In this document: positions 20,274-30,215 of the stretch, piece after piece | How positions within the stretch are numbered: the stretch's first letter is position 1 | Layout of the letters: each line of letters opens with the position of its first letter | Origin: Polyporus tsugae | Taxonomy: Eukaryota; Basidiomycota; Agaricomycetes; Polyporales; Polyporaceae | NCBI GenBank assembly: GCA_024305745.1 | Contig: JAHRBS010000006.1 | Location: 622,501-686,500, forward strand | Length of the DNA: 64,000 bases | Direction: 5' to 3' | Made by a program: the position numbers and the translations under genes | The notes under the pieces: model-generated | Told to the model about the DNA's origin: nothing | Seen by the model: the letters and a program-made list of their open reading frames with translations, nothing else | The model's database searches: none

Positions 20274-22637
20274 ATGCGTCTTCTCGATACTGTAACCGGA
20301 CAGTTTATCGAGAAAGACCCGAGGGACCTGGAGACCATTTATGCCATCTTGTCGCATACCTGGGACCCCGAAGGCGAGCAGAGTTATCCAGAGCTGAGGG
20401 AAATCCAGAAACGGTATGCTCTCAATCGTCGACTCCCGAAAACTCACCCTCATAGTTTCCGAAGTGAACCACGGTCCTTCGCTCGACGCCTCCAGGATGT
20501 ATCATCGCCGACCCCGTCCCTGTTACAGCCCTCGCGTAACTTTCCATCCCCTCGCGCTTCAGAGGGCGACGAGAAAGCCTCGACATATCCGATATCTCCA
20601 GTCCATGACGAAACACCTCTTAGTCCCATCTGGGACGATCCAGAGCTCTCTCCCAAGATCCGGGAGGCGTGTGCGGTCGCACGCGCGAATGGCTATCGCT
20701 ACATCTGGATCGATTCGTGCTGTATCGACAAGACGAGCAGTTCGGAGCTGTCCGAAGCCATCAATTCAATGTACGAATGGTACCCTTATGCACACGTTTG
20801 CTATGCGTTCCTCGCAGACGTCCCAGCGACCGAAGATCACCAGGGTACGGACTCCAGTTTCCGACATAGCTGCTGGTTCACCCGTGGGTGGACGCTCCAG
20901 GAGCTCATCGCGCCTCTGCATGTGGTGTTTCTCTCCAAGGATTGGGCTGTCATTGGATCAAAACTTAGTCTTGCGTCCCTGATCACGGACATCACCAACA
21001 TCAGCTACAGTGCTTTATTGCATCTGGAACCCCTCAAGGAATTCAGTGTCGCCCAACGGCTCTCATGGGCTTGGAGACGAAAGACGACTAGGGTGGAAGA
21101 CCAGGCATACTCACTCCTCGGACTCTTCGACATCCACATGCCCACTATCTACGGCGAGGGTGAGCGCGCTTTCCGAAGACTGCAGGAGGAGATCATGCGA
21201 CGCATACCTGACCAGAGCCTCTTCGCATGGACATGTTTTCACTCGGACTCCCACGACCTCCGTCTCATGGAGTCTCACACCCTGACTACCTCACAACACC
21301 ACTCCCGACGTTTTCTCTGTGAAACGTCACATCCCTATCTCGTCAGCAGAACTTCGCTGCTCTATCCATCGCTCCACATGTTCCGGAATACAGGGAGAAT
21401 CCGAGTAGTTTCCCATGATGAAATCGTTCGTCGACTTCGGTATTACCCCCATCTTCCCGCTGGAGATTTCTCCTTTACCTCGCATGGTATTCGCACGCAG
21501 GTGCCCGTGATACTACTTTCCCATTATTTCCCTCCGGGCACGATCACCGCCGATAGGCTTTCCGAGATGTCACTATCCCAGTGGTATCTGATTATCCTTG
21601 GATGCGAACACGAGGACCTACCTGGACATCTCCTAGGACGCATTTGTTACATTCCCTCCCCCGAGTCCAACATCGAACTCCTTTATGTGGGACATGTGTC
21701 CCGCTCGGGGCCAGGCTGGGACCGTTTCGATCTTCTCCCCCTGTCACCAGCTACCCTCAAGCGCCTTCGTTGGCCACCGGTGGACTGCAAAACAGTATAC
21801 ATCTCTTACCCTCACCAGCGGACCCATGGAGCACGCGAGCTCGCTAGCCGGCAACTCCACGAGGCAATCCACTTGGTGCTGCCGAAGAAGACTGAGCGTG
21901 CTTTATACGCCCAGGGATACACAGCCAATCTCCGAGGGCCAGATCCTAAGGTCCACCCCACCACTCACTGCCTTACGCTTTCCAACGACAAACACACCAT
22001 CACCGTCGAATACGAGCATACCCTCGACGATGGCGAGCTGTTGCTCATCAAGGCCGACGTGAAGATGTCAGAACCCCTTCCCAACACCTTTTCCAACGGT
22101 CTCCAATTTGCCCTTCATCAGGTGGATTCTGGCACCGTGTTCTTCACGTCTTCGACGCTATGGCCTCTTACGCTCGGGAGAAAAGAGGTTTTGCTGAACA
22201 CTCCGGGGCCCGGGGCTACTACTAGTAGTACGATGGCACTGAAGACTCGGATAAGCCTTGAACTGGACCTCGTAACTAAGGACTATTACTCCATACACGT
22301 CGATGCGCGACCCGACGACTCAACTCCGATATTGCGGCCACGAGCGGGGGAGAGGTGGTGGCGCTGGCTTGGAATGCGGATGGGGGGCCGTGCACCCTCC
22401 CGCTCAGTACTGCATGCACAAGAACGCGATAGGCATACCGTCGTAAGCCCTTCGACAATAGAGTCTAGGTTGCCCGATGGCGGACGCGAGTCGCAAAATC
22501 CCGATGCAGGCGTTACGGACTCCCTATGGCGCCGGTTAGAGTTGTCTGGTGTAGATGACGGCCCGTTGTGGAATGCTTCCGAGGTGCAGACATTAATATC
22601 GCAACTTGCGAACGCCGTGCCGTTCTCTCTGCAATAA
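20274..22637 (+). CDS. HET-domain protein (heterokaryon incompatibility type)
   Basis: A 787-residue protein of the fungal HET family, known for triggering cell death when incompatible hyphae fuse; basidiomycetes have many copies of mostly unknown role. The start MRLLDTVTGQFIEKDP and LSHTWD are the typical N-terminus. The three HET blocks are AILSHTWD (about 26-33), YRYIWIDSCCIDK (about 141-153) and WFTRGWTLQELIAP (about 200-213). The sequence VEDQAYSLLGLFDIHMPTIYGEGERAF, quoted here in part as SLLGLFDIHMPTIYGEG, is the usual C-terminal end of the domain in basidiomycete members. The region between blocks 1 and 2 is longer than usual (about 60-115, Ser/Pro-rich), so a missed intron there is possible. 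The C-terminal ~450 residues have no domain I know. No intron is required: the frame is open throughout. Confidence 0.87.
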   Translation: MRLLDTVTGQFIEKDPRDLETIYAILSHTWDPEGEQSYPELREIQKRYALNRRLPKTHPHSFRSEPRSFARRLQDVSSPTPSLLQPSRNFPSPRASEGDEKASTYPISPVHDETPLSPIWDDPELSPKIREACAVARANGYRYIWIDSCCIDKTSSSELSEAINSMYEWYPYAHVCYAFLADVPATEDHQGTDSSFRHSCWFTRGWTLQELIAPLHVVFLSKDWAVIGSKLSLASLITDITNISYSALLHLEPLKEFSVAQRLSWAWRRKTTRVEDQAYSLLGLFDIHMPTIYGEGERAFRRLQEEIMRRIPDQSLFAWTCFHSDSHDLRLMESHTLTTSQHHSRRFLCETSHPYLVSRTSLLYPSLHMFRNTGRIRVVSHDEIVRRLRYYPHLPAGDFSFTSHGIRTQVPVILLSHYFPPGTITADRLSEMSLSQWYLIILGCEHEDLPGHLLGRICYIPSPESNIELLYVGHVSRSGPGWDRFDLLPLSPATLKRLRWPPVDCKTVYISYPHQRTHGARELASRQLHEAIHLVLPKKTERALYAQGYTANLRGPDPKVHPTTHCLTLSNDKHTITVEYEHTLDDGELLLIKADVKMSEPLPNTFSNGLQFALHQVDSGTVFFTSSTLWPLTLGRKEVLLNTPGPGATTSSTMALKTRISLELDLVTKDYYSIHVDARPDDSTPILRPRAGERWWRWLGMRMGGRAPSRSVLHAQERDRHTVVSPSTIESRLPDGGRESQNPDAGVTDSLWRRLELSGVDDGPLWNASEVQTLISQLANAVPFSLQ

Positions 22638-22651
22638 TATCGCACGTATAT

Positions 22652-24919
22652 TCAAGAACTTGTTAAATCAACCTTACTGTTACTGCGAAACTCGGCAACA
22701 AACTCCTCCATTGCGTTCACTGCCTCCTCTAGATGCACATAGCCCAACGTCTGCTTCTGGCTGCGGGCCAACGACCTCGCCGTCCTGCACGCGTTCTTGA
22801 TCTGCCTCCCATTGATATTCCGGCGCGCGAGCTTCGCCAGCAGCTCTTCAGACACCTCCCCGTCCGAGACGCCCGCCTTCCTCAGGAACGCCCGCCAGAT
22901 CTGCGCCTTGGCCGCCACCGTGAGCTCGTCGAATTGCAGCGCGACGTGGATGCGCGACAGGAACGCCTCGTCGAACGTCGTGATCCGGTTCGTCGTGAGG
23001 AACAGGATCCCGCGGTAGTACTCGACATGTCGGAGGAAGACGGCGACCATCGCGTTGCGCGCCATGTCGCGCAGCGAGCGCCGCTCGAGGAACACGTCCG
23101 CCTCGTCGATCAGCACGATCGCGTTCCAGCACATCGCGACGTCGAAGATGCGCTCGAGCGCCGTGTCCAGTTGCGCGGGCTCGGTGCCGAGATCCCCGCT
23201 GCCGACGACGTAGAGCGAACGCCGCAGGTGCTCGCTGGTCGCCTCGGCGGAGAGGGTCTTCCCGACGCCGGGCGGGCCGAAAAAGTTGATGACGAGACCT
23301 TGGCCCTTGCCACGGACGAAGTCGTCGAAGCCGGAGTCGGAGTCGTGTGCTTCGACGAGCGAGCGTAGGAGGTTCTTCCGTTCGGACGGAAGGACCAAGC
23401 CTTCGAACGTCTCCGGATTCCACGTGATCGCTGTCACCATTTGCACGCTAAACTCGACTGCAAGTATGGATAGCGATGGTAAGTAAGGAGGATAGCACTC
23501 TATAACACGGAGATAGCATACGCCATATCTTGTCGGCAAAACTGAATCCGTATAGAGTGGGGGTGGCCAGAAGGAGCTGGTCGTCGGTAAGTCCGGAGTC
23601 TGACGCATCCTGATCCGTTTCATGGGTCCAGGCCGTTGCTTAGAATGTGAACTTGGTTTAGAGCTGCGTTCCCAATGACGACGACAGAAATGAAAGGGCG
23701 TACCATACTCTACCACTATTTGCCTGACAATCTGCTCCGGGTTCGGTCTCGGCACCGCATAATTTGGTTGAAGCCTGATAAAATTGCCTGACGGTTGCAC
23801 GGTCAGCAACGTGCGGCACATCTCTACGCATTCGTACCTCTGTCGACCATTATCCGGGATGTAACCTAGGAGAACGCCGCTGTCAAGACCGCCCAAAGGT
23901 GATCGAACGGAGAGACTCACGTTGTACCGCGCATACGATTCACCGCCGCGGCGACCGGCAAGACCGTTGTATTGCACATGGTACATCCCATTGAGCGACG
24001 CCCATTTGCGACCCCGCTTGATGAGCGACGCCCTCAAGCCTGCCGGGTCCGGGTGGTAGTCCATCGGATACACGTTCAACCTGTTGATTTTCTGTGTCCC
24101 TGGAAAAGCCCGGACGTGGACGAAGGTGTTGTGCGTCCCGAACGCCAGTCTCTTTGCCCGCAAAGTGGAGGTTTGCTCCTTGTCCTCACGAGAGGTGTCC
24201 TTCTCCACCTCCGCCGCCTCGATACTTTCCAAGGTCAGGACGCATCTCTCATTGTCGCCCGTATGCGTGACGAGCCGGAAGGCGCGCAGCTCGCCCGTGG
24301 CGTGGTCGCGTGAGACGAATATGGTGCCCGGAACGAGGATGCCGTAGAGGAGGTCGAACGTGATCTCGCCGTGCGCGGTGAGGTTCGCGAGCTTGTGGAG
24401 CGTCGTGCGGTAGTTCTCGCGGAGCCAATCGAGGAGAGCCACGAGCGTGACGTATTCTTCCTCGTCGTCGGCGTTGCGGGTCAGAGCCCCGAGTTTCGCG
24501 TGGTGAGCTTCGAGCTTATGGAAGAAAGCGATGAGCAGCTGAGGGTCGAGCTGCATAGGTACAACGGCCAGCACATCAGTAGGCGCGCTATGAGCACTGA
24601 GCGCTGCGGTGCAACTCACCTCCACGGGGTCGGTGTTCCAAGACAGCGCTGGGATGTCGCCCATGACCTCTTTGCACACGTTGTGTAGATGCGGGCTCTT
24701 CACCACGATCCTGAACCTGATGGTCGGGTCCTGGGTTCGCCGTGGATCCGGGATCTCGCGGACGACTACGAAGCAGAACTCCTTCCAGTCGTCAGAGCTG
24801 GCGGCGGCGCTCCCTTGAGGTTGGGCGGCCTCGGCGGGCATCTTGACCTCGGTGTCCTTGTGTCTCCATGCATTGTCCTTGACGCTCCAGTAATGATCCA
24901 CACATTTGATTTGAGGCAT
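22652..24919 (-). CDS. AAA+ ATPase with DUF7025-like N-terminal region
   Basis: Predicted ATP-driven remodelling protein; substrate unknown. The start is MPQIKCVDHYW (ATG at 24919). It is spliced: one intron follows SWNTDPVE, and two small introns frame VTSRIMVDR. A further one precedes the exon reading SGLTDDQLLLATPTLYGF, and one follows KIW before VEFSVQMV. Reading straight through these introns stays open but gives nonsense, so the spliced form is preferred. The N-terminal half is the DUF7025-like region (HGEITFDLLYGILVPGT, RDHATGELRAFRL). The AAA module has Walker A GPPGVGKT, Walker B IVLIDEADVFLERR and sensor LFLTTNR. The small helical domain follows (NGRQIKNACRTARSLA). Length is about 700 residues. 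A decayed paralogue is at 58552-60848. It is convergent with the HET gene, with only 14 bp between stop codons. Confidence 0.85.
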   Translation of the reverse strand: MPQIKCVDHYWSVKDNAWRHKDTEVKMPAEAAQPQGSAAASSDDWKEFCFVVVREIPDPRRTQDPTIRFRIVVKSPHLHNVCKEVMGDIPALSWNTDPVEVSCTAALSAHSAPTDVLAVVPMQLDPQLLIAFFHKLEAHHAKLGALTRNADDEEEYVTLVALLDWLRENYRTTLHKLANLTAHGEITFDLLYGILVPGTIFVSRDHATGELRAFRLVTHTGDNERCVLTLESIEAAEVEKDTSREDKEQTSTLRAKRLAFGTHNTFVHVRAFPGTQKINRLNVYPMDYHPDPAGLRASLIKRGRKWASLNGMYHVQYNGLAGRRGGESYARYNVSLSVRSPLGGLDSGVLLGYIPDNGRQRYECVEMCRTLLTVQPSGNFIRLQPNYAVPRPNPEQIVRQIVVEYGTPFHFCRRHWERSSKPSSHSKQRPGPMKRIRMRQTPDLPTTSSFWPPPLYTDSVLPTRYGVCYLRVIECYPPYLPSLSILAVEFSVQMVTAITWNPETFEGLVLPSERKNLLRSLVEAHDSDSGFDDFVRGKGQGLVINFFGPPGVGKTLSAEATSEHLRRSLYVVGSGDLGTEPAQLDTALERIFDVAMCWNAIVLIDEADVFLERRSLRDMARNAMVAVFLRHVEYYRGILFLTTNRITTFDEAFLSRIHVALQFDELTVAAKAQIWRAFLRKAGVSDGEVSEELLAKLARRNINGRQIKNACRTARSLARSQKQTLGYVHLEEAVNAMEEFVAEFRSNSKVDLTSS

Positions 24920-25006
24920 GCTGCGTGGATGGACGGGGAGGAGTGTAGGTGATATAGTTGGACGTGGATGGGGGTATGTAGATGGCGATATGCATGACCG
25001 TTGGGG

Positions 25007-25015
25007 CTTTATACC
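25007..25015 (-). promoter_or_regulatory. TATA box of the AAA gene
   Basis: On the minus strand GGTATAAAG lies about 90 bp before the ATG at 24919. Sequence match only. Confidence 0.4.
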
Positions 25016-25045
25016 TGCAGGATCAATGACGGCTCGTAGGACCAA

Positions 25046-25856
25046 TCCCGATTGATGTTAGAGTCAACGTTGTACGCTCGGTACGCATGCAGCATGCCTG
25101 ACAGGGGATCGCGTTCATGGAAAACAAATCGAAGCACAGCCATACCTCAGTACTCAGTCCCAACCATGTGAAAGCGCAATAAAAGGAAACTTGCGTAACA
25201 GCCTTCAGGGCCTGAATCGTCTAACCGAGGAACCCATGGACACCTCATAGCCCAGAACGACGGAGAGAAGGGGTACGGTCGTTCGCCACGACCGAGCTGA
25301 GATCATTGATGTGCTATGTAAGTAGTGTACGGCAAGGGCATGTTCCACATCAGAGCATACTCCCAACATGCACAGCCTAAGTATATTGAGGATCCACAGG
25401 CCTGCACCAGACGTCGACATTGGACTCACAAAATCATGTCCTGCCCCCGCACATAAGGCTAGAAAATGATAGAAGTTACGACTGAGACTTTGGGGACAGC
25501 AACAAGCGACGTAACCAATCTGAGCAAATGCAGAAACACAGCGAAGTGGGGGCATTTGTTTGGGAACAGCGAAGAAAGCATGCATATAAGGAGCAACAGG
25601 CGACATACCTTCCGACAGACAGCCGGGCCAGACTCGAGGCATTGGGAAGTGGAGTTGGGCTCCACGCAGGATTGCCAACACGTACTTCGCGGGAGGAGGC
25701 CCATTACGAACTAACTGCGTCCTACAATATTGCTCTACACCGTCCAGCTCTAGATTCAGCATGGGGATACTGCAATTAGAGCATGTATGGTCGAGGTCAA
25801 CTGTTGCAGCCCAACAATGGAGCCACAATTGGTGCGCACCTTAGAAACTCCCAAAC
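25046..25856. other. Region between AAA and bL28m genes, with an unassigned minus-strand ORF
   Basis: The minus strand carries an open frame of 207 codons (25828-25205). It is rich in Cys and aromatic residues (HTCSNCSIPMLNLELDGVEQ). I recognise no domain. Codon use and composition do not clearly separate it from non-coding sequence, and it lies head-on with the AAA promoter, so I do not call it a gene. Confidence 0.3.
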
Positions 25857-26339
25857 TCAAGCAGCGCGAGAAGTCGTGGGCTTCCGCTTTGGTGACTTCT
25901 GCTGCTTTTCGAGGAGCGCCTTCTGCCGCTGCTCTTCCCGGAGTAACTTCTGCCGCTTATCCCGCACCATCGTCCGCAAGCGCATCCCCTCCCAGCCCAG
26001 TAGTTCCGGCTTCGTCTTCAGCAGATAGTTATCGAGCCCTCCGTACTGCAGCGCGTCCCTGCGCGTCAGCACCCCCTGACACCGACTCCAGGCACAGAAG
26101 GGACTCGCCTTGTTGATGGTCTTCAACGCACGGGTAGCAACCTTGATGCGGAGGCGCTGTCCAAGGGTCTCTGAGAGGAGGCGGTGGTTGTGGACGTTGG
26201 GGAGCCACGTCCTGCGAGTCTTCTGCTTGGAGTTTGGGACATTGTTCCCGAACTGCTTCATCTTGCCGTGGAATAGACCGAGTTGGGCACGCTTGAACGG
26301 GACGCTGACGAGATTGAAGAGAGGTATTGAAGGGAACAT
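25857..26339 (-). CDS. Mitochondrial large-subunit ribosomal protein bL28m
   Basis: A 160-residue mitochondrial ribosomal protein of the L28 family, part of the large subunit in the matrix. The start is MFPSIPLFNL, and residues 1-18 suit an import signal. The core FHGKMKQFGNNVPNSKQKTR, then RTWLPNVHNHRLLSETLG and RIKVATRALKTINK, is the L28 signature (GxxVSHSxxKTRRxWxPN type). A fungal extension with GGLDNYLLKTKPELLGWEG follows, then a Lys/Arg/Gln-rich helix (RDKRQKLLREEQRQKALLEK). The length fits fungal homologues. No intron is seen. It diverges from the isocitrate dehydrogenase gene, another mitochondrial protein, sharing about 510 bp of promoter space. Confidence 0.9.
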   Translation of the reverse strand: MFPSIPLFNLVSVPFKRAQLGLFHGKMKQFGNNVPNSKQKTRRTWLPNVHNHRLLSETLGQRLRIKVATRALKTINKASPFCAWSRCQGVLTRRDALQYGGLDNYLLKTKPELLGWEGMRLRTMVRDKRQKLLREEQRQKALLEKQQKSPKRKPTTSRAA

Positions 26340-26853
26340 AACGACTGAGGGGAGCGGACAGCAGGAGGAGGACAGGTAGATGGTGTTCGGTCACCGGAGA
26401 CTTCAGTAGAGTGCAAAGGAACAGGCGCTCTAGACAAGGATTATTATTATGACCGTAACCAGGTTGTTGCAGAAAAAGGGAGCTATCCGATTAGATTAGA
26501 TGAGGTGCCTGGCCACACTGAAGAGATTCGCGATGTGGCCTGCTGACTGGGCGACCTCGCGCCCTCAAGTGGTTCGGCCGAGGTTCTCGCTGCCTACGAC
26601 GACTACTTAAGCCTCAGTGACGACCCTCCCCGTCCTGACGAGGGCCCCAATACTGCTTGCTCCCAGAGCCACTCCGGCGCACCGCTTGCCTTTGCCTCGT
26701 ACTTTCTAGCCCCCCGAACCCACCCGGCACGTCACTCACCCGGTACATCACTCACCGTTCCGTTGCCATAGGTTGCCATACTCTCCGGTTCTCCGAGCCC
26801 ACCCGCGCATTGTCCTTATACTGCTATATTTTCAACGGAATCGGACATCCGCG
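26340..26853. promoter_or_regulatory. Divergent promoter region, bL28m and NADP-isocitrate dehydrogenase
   Basis: No exon is seen in these 514 bp. Two mitochondrial protein genes start at its ends in opposite directions, so shared regulation is possible. CCCGGCACGTCACTCACCCGG-like repeats near 26725-26755 are the only internal structure I noticed. Confidence 0.45.
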
Positions 26854-29761
26854 ATGATGCTTTCGCGCTCCGTCTTACGTTCGCCGCACGGCAGGCAGTT
26901 TAAATACGCCGCCCCTTCCGCCCTCTACCGCGGATTTGCAAGCAGCACCATCAGGATGCGTGAGTCTCTTCCCCCCTCTCTCTACCGTCCATTTATGCTG
27001 ATCGTCGCCCTCTTTATGACGCCTGAAACTCTTGTGGGTCTCCTCTATGACGTTGCGATTGGGACTGGGCTGCCGTTGCCATGGTGTATGCGGGTCTCGT
27101 ATTGCCAACGCTATGTTGGGATGCGGTGACAAACGACGGATGGGTGCGACCCCTCCACAGAGAACAAGATCGTCGTCGAAAACCCAGTCGTTGAGCTCGA
27201 TGGAGATGAGATGACGAGGATCATCTGGAAGAAGATCAGGGAGGAGGTGCGTTTCCTCCGTCCTTTCTTCCCTCATCGCATACACACCATCTGGATGCAA
27301 GACGACCATCATTGGGCTTCACCCGCTGGCAAACCGTGTACTCTTTCTAGTGCGGTTTTGCACCGTTGAGGCAGATGGCTTATACAACATGGCGCTTCGA
27401 TGCGATGATCGTCATGGACGTCCGAGTCGCGGCATGGCTTTGGGTGCACCTCGTTTGGGAAACGTTTCTGGGGCTTCACACGGCAGCGAAGTCGCCGTCT
27501 TTCCGTCGTCTTCTCGGAATTCCTGCCTCGGGAAAAACATCTACGTCTGCCATCACTCAGGAACGGCTCCATCACGCTTCCTCGAACACTTGCGCAGTCC
27601 GTGAAAGATCGAGGGATTCGGTCGGTATATCCCCTTTTCCGAAGCCTTTCCTACTTGTCTCATTTTTTTCGATTTCCCGTGCATCGTGGATGGACCCTTG
27701 CACCGTACTCACTTTCTACACAGTTGATCTTGCCGTATCTTAAACTTGATATCAAGTACTACGACCTCGGTCTCGAGCACCGTGATGCCGTACGTCGACC
27801 TGCCCCTTATTTTTCGTCCCTCTCGTTCATGCCGCTTTCCGTAGACGGACGACCAGGTGACGATCGCAGCAGCGGAGGCGATCCTGAAGCACAAGGTCGG
27901 CATCAAGTGCGCGACGATCACGCCCGACGAGGCGCGCGTCGTCGAGTTCAAGCTGAAGCAGATGTGGAAGAGCCCGAACGGGACGATCCGCAACATCCTC
28001 GGCGGCACCGTCTTCCGCGAGCCGATCGTGCTCGACCGCATCCCGCGCCCCGTGCCCGGGTGGAAGAACCCGATCGTAATTGGAAGGCATGCGTTTGGTG
28101 ACCAGGTGCGTGAACTGTTCGATTATTGCGAATGCGTGTGGGTCGCGCGACAATCCATCGAAACGCGTGGTCCACGTTTTAAGATATTGTGTCAAAACGT
28201 TCAGAATCAACAGAGCGGGTCAGCCTGTTCAAAATTGTACTCGGTGCACCATTATCTGCGCGTGTACATCTCTGGCGGAACATTTTGACCGGGTGATATC
28301 AGGCTTGGAAAGCCTGTTGGTCTCCAGTTCGATTCCTCGACGCGCATGAGCCTGTGGACAGTCTTACCATCCTCCGCGTTGGCCTGGTTATGACAACTTG
28401 GGGGTCGTGGGCGCACCCATACAGCCAGCCCATCGCTCCCGAGCGTTGGTGAGCGGAACCTATACGGGTCGTGTGTCGTGGTCAGTGAGCACGAACATAT
28501 CTGTACGAAGGGCCGAGAATGCTAAAATGGACCCTTCGAGAAGACAGGATATGGCGGCATGGACGCGAGGGGATGACAAGTCCCCGACCCGTTCACGCTG
28601 TCCATTATGGAGAGGGCCTTGGCGTATGGGTGGATTGTGGCGGGTTCAGGATGGGAGTTGAAGTGAGGCTGATGAAAAAAACTGGTCGCTTTCACAGTAT
28701 CGTGCATCGGATTTCCTTGCGCCAGGTCCGGGAAAGCTGGAGCTTGTTTTCACCCCGGCTGATGGTGGCGAGCCTACCGCTATCAATGTGTTTGACTTCA
28801 AGGGCGCTGGTGTCGCTCTCGCGATGTACAACACTGATGAGGTAAGTAGGCCTGATCCCGGATGCTCGTTGCAGACGCTCATTTACACTACACGTATCTA
28901 GTCGATTCGGGGCTTCGCCCACTCGTCATTCAAGATGGCGCTGCAGAAGAAGCTGCCATTGGTGAGCATTCCGCCGTTCGTTTAGATTGAATGGGGATTG
29001 AGGCATGGGCGCAGTTCATGTCGACCAAGAACACGATCTTGAAGAAGTACGACGGTCGTTTCAAGGATATCTTCGAGGAGATCTACGAGAGGCACGTCGT
29101 CACGTCGTCTAACTCCCTGGCTTTTCACTGAGCCCCCAGCAGCGAATACAAGGCGGCGTTCGAGGCAGCAGGCATCTACTACGAGCACCGCCTGATCGAC
29201 GACATGGTGGCGCAGGCGATCAAGTCCTCGGGCGGGTTCGTCTGGGCGTGCAAGAACTACGACGGTGACGTTCAGTCGGACATCCTTGCGCAGGGCTTCG
29301 GCTCGCTCGGGATGATGACCTCTGAGCTGATTACGCCGGACGGGGACGTGATCGAGAGCGAGGCTGCGCACGGGACGGTGACGCGGCACTATCGGGAGTG
29401 GCAGAAGGGCCGAGAGACGTCGACGAACCCGGTCGCGTCGATCTTCGCGTGGACACGCGGTTTGCTACACCGAGCGAAACTGGACGGCAATGACGCGCTG
29501 AGAGCGTTCTGCGAGGACCTCGAGGCGGCGTGCGTGGAGGTGATCGACAAGGAAGGGGTGATGACGAAGGACCTTGCGCTGGCGATCCACGGGAAGGAGA
29601 TGAAGCGAGAGCACTGGGTGGTTACGGACGTGTACATGGACAAGGTCAACGTGAGTGGATTTTCGTCCATCTACAATATTTCTAAAACGGCTTGGCTAAT
29701 GCATTTCGGACTGCAGGAGAAGCTGAAGCAGAAGCTGGAGGTGCGCAGTGCGAAGTTGTAG
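26854..29761 (+). CDS. IDP1: NADP-dependent isocitrate dehydrogenase, mitochondrial
   Basis: Oxidative decarboxylation of isocitrate to 2-oxoglutarate with NADPH formation, in mitochondria. Nine exons (26854-26959, 27161-27246, 27724-27789, 27845-28105, 28698-28841, 28902-28961, 29015-29091, 29143-29650, 29717-29761) sum exactly to 450 residues, the normal length. Residues 1-33 form an Arg/Ser-rich import sequence. The enzyme core begins [20 protein letters not shown]. Substrate-site residues are seen in [20 protein letters not shown] and RHAFGDQY, the metal-binding Asp in RLIDDMVAQ, and the cofactor region in [17 protein letters not shown]. Two introns are unusually long (27247-27723 and 28106-28697). 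The intron after exon 7 must be GC-AG (AG/GCACGT) to keep the frame. The regulator array starts 124 bp after the stop. Confidence 0.95.
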
Positions 29762-29884
29762 CGGTTTTCTACGAATGTGGGGCTTGGATAGTTGTTATTA
29801 TATGTGTAAATCTAAGTGCGTGTCTGCATTTTGCAAGGCATAACGAGATTGTTCGACATGTACAGTGGGTCGACGGGTGACATG

Positions 29885-30215
29885 AGGAGTGCATTCATTT
29901 CGTGCAGTTGGGCGCGATGAGAGACACGAGCACTGCCACCAGCAGGGCAAGCGATCGGACCGAGTTGCAGGCGTGGGAGAGCGTAGCTGGGCGGGGACCC
30001 GATGTGGGCATGCGGTGGCCTGTTTTGGTCAGGGCGTGGGAGGATCCGCTGTGGGTCGATGTTCAGTGAGACAGGCAGCGCAGAGACTCGTTCGGTTCGA
30101 CTGCCATGTCTCGCACGCCCCGCTGTCTCTCTATCCCCACTCCAAGCCCTTGACCGTCCCCACTCGCTCTTGCCGCGTCCTCCTCGAGCCCCTCTCCTCC
30201 TACCTCTACCTCCCC
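29885..30215 (+). promoter_or_regulatory. Regulator promoter, present in all three units
   Basis: This 331-bp stretch upstream of the ATG at 30216 recurs at 39591-39910 and 49286-49605. Each truncated copy therefore has its own upstream region. The 11-bp indel that distinguishes unit A lies here and could change expression of A. A pyrimidine-rich tract precedes the ATG. Confidence 0.5.

Noticed and set aside
22652..25045. Full 797-codon open frame as the AAA protein
   Set aside because: The frame reads through several introns. Conserved segments such as the TDDQLLLATP stretch are in another frame, and the paralogue shows the same intron positions.
28257..28346. tRNA-Ser(GGA)-like gene inside an isocitrate dehydrogenase intron
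   Set aside because: A 7-bp acceptor-like pairing (TGCGCGT with ACGCGCA) and an anticodon-like arm exist, but the D-arm interval is far too long and the T stem does not pair.
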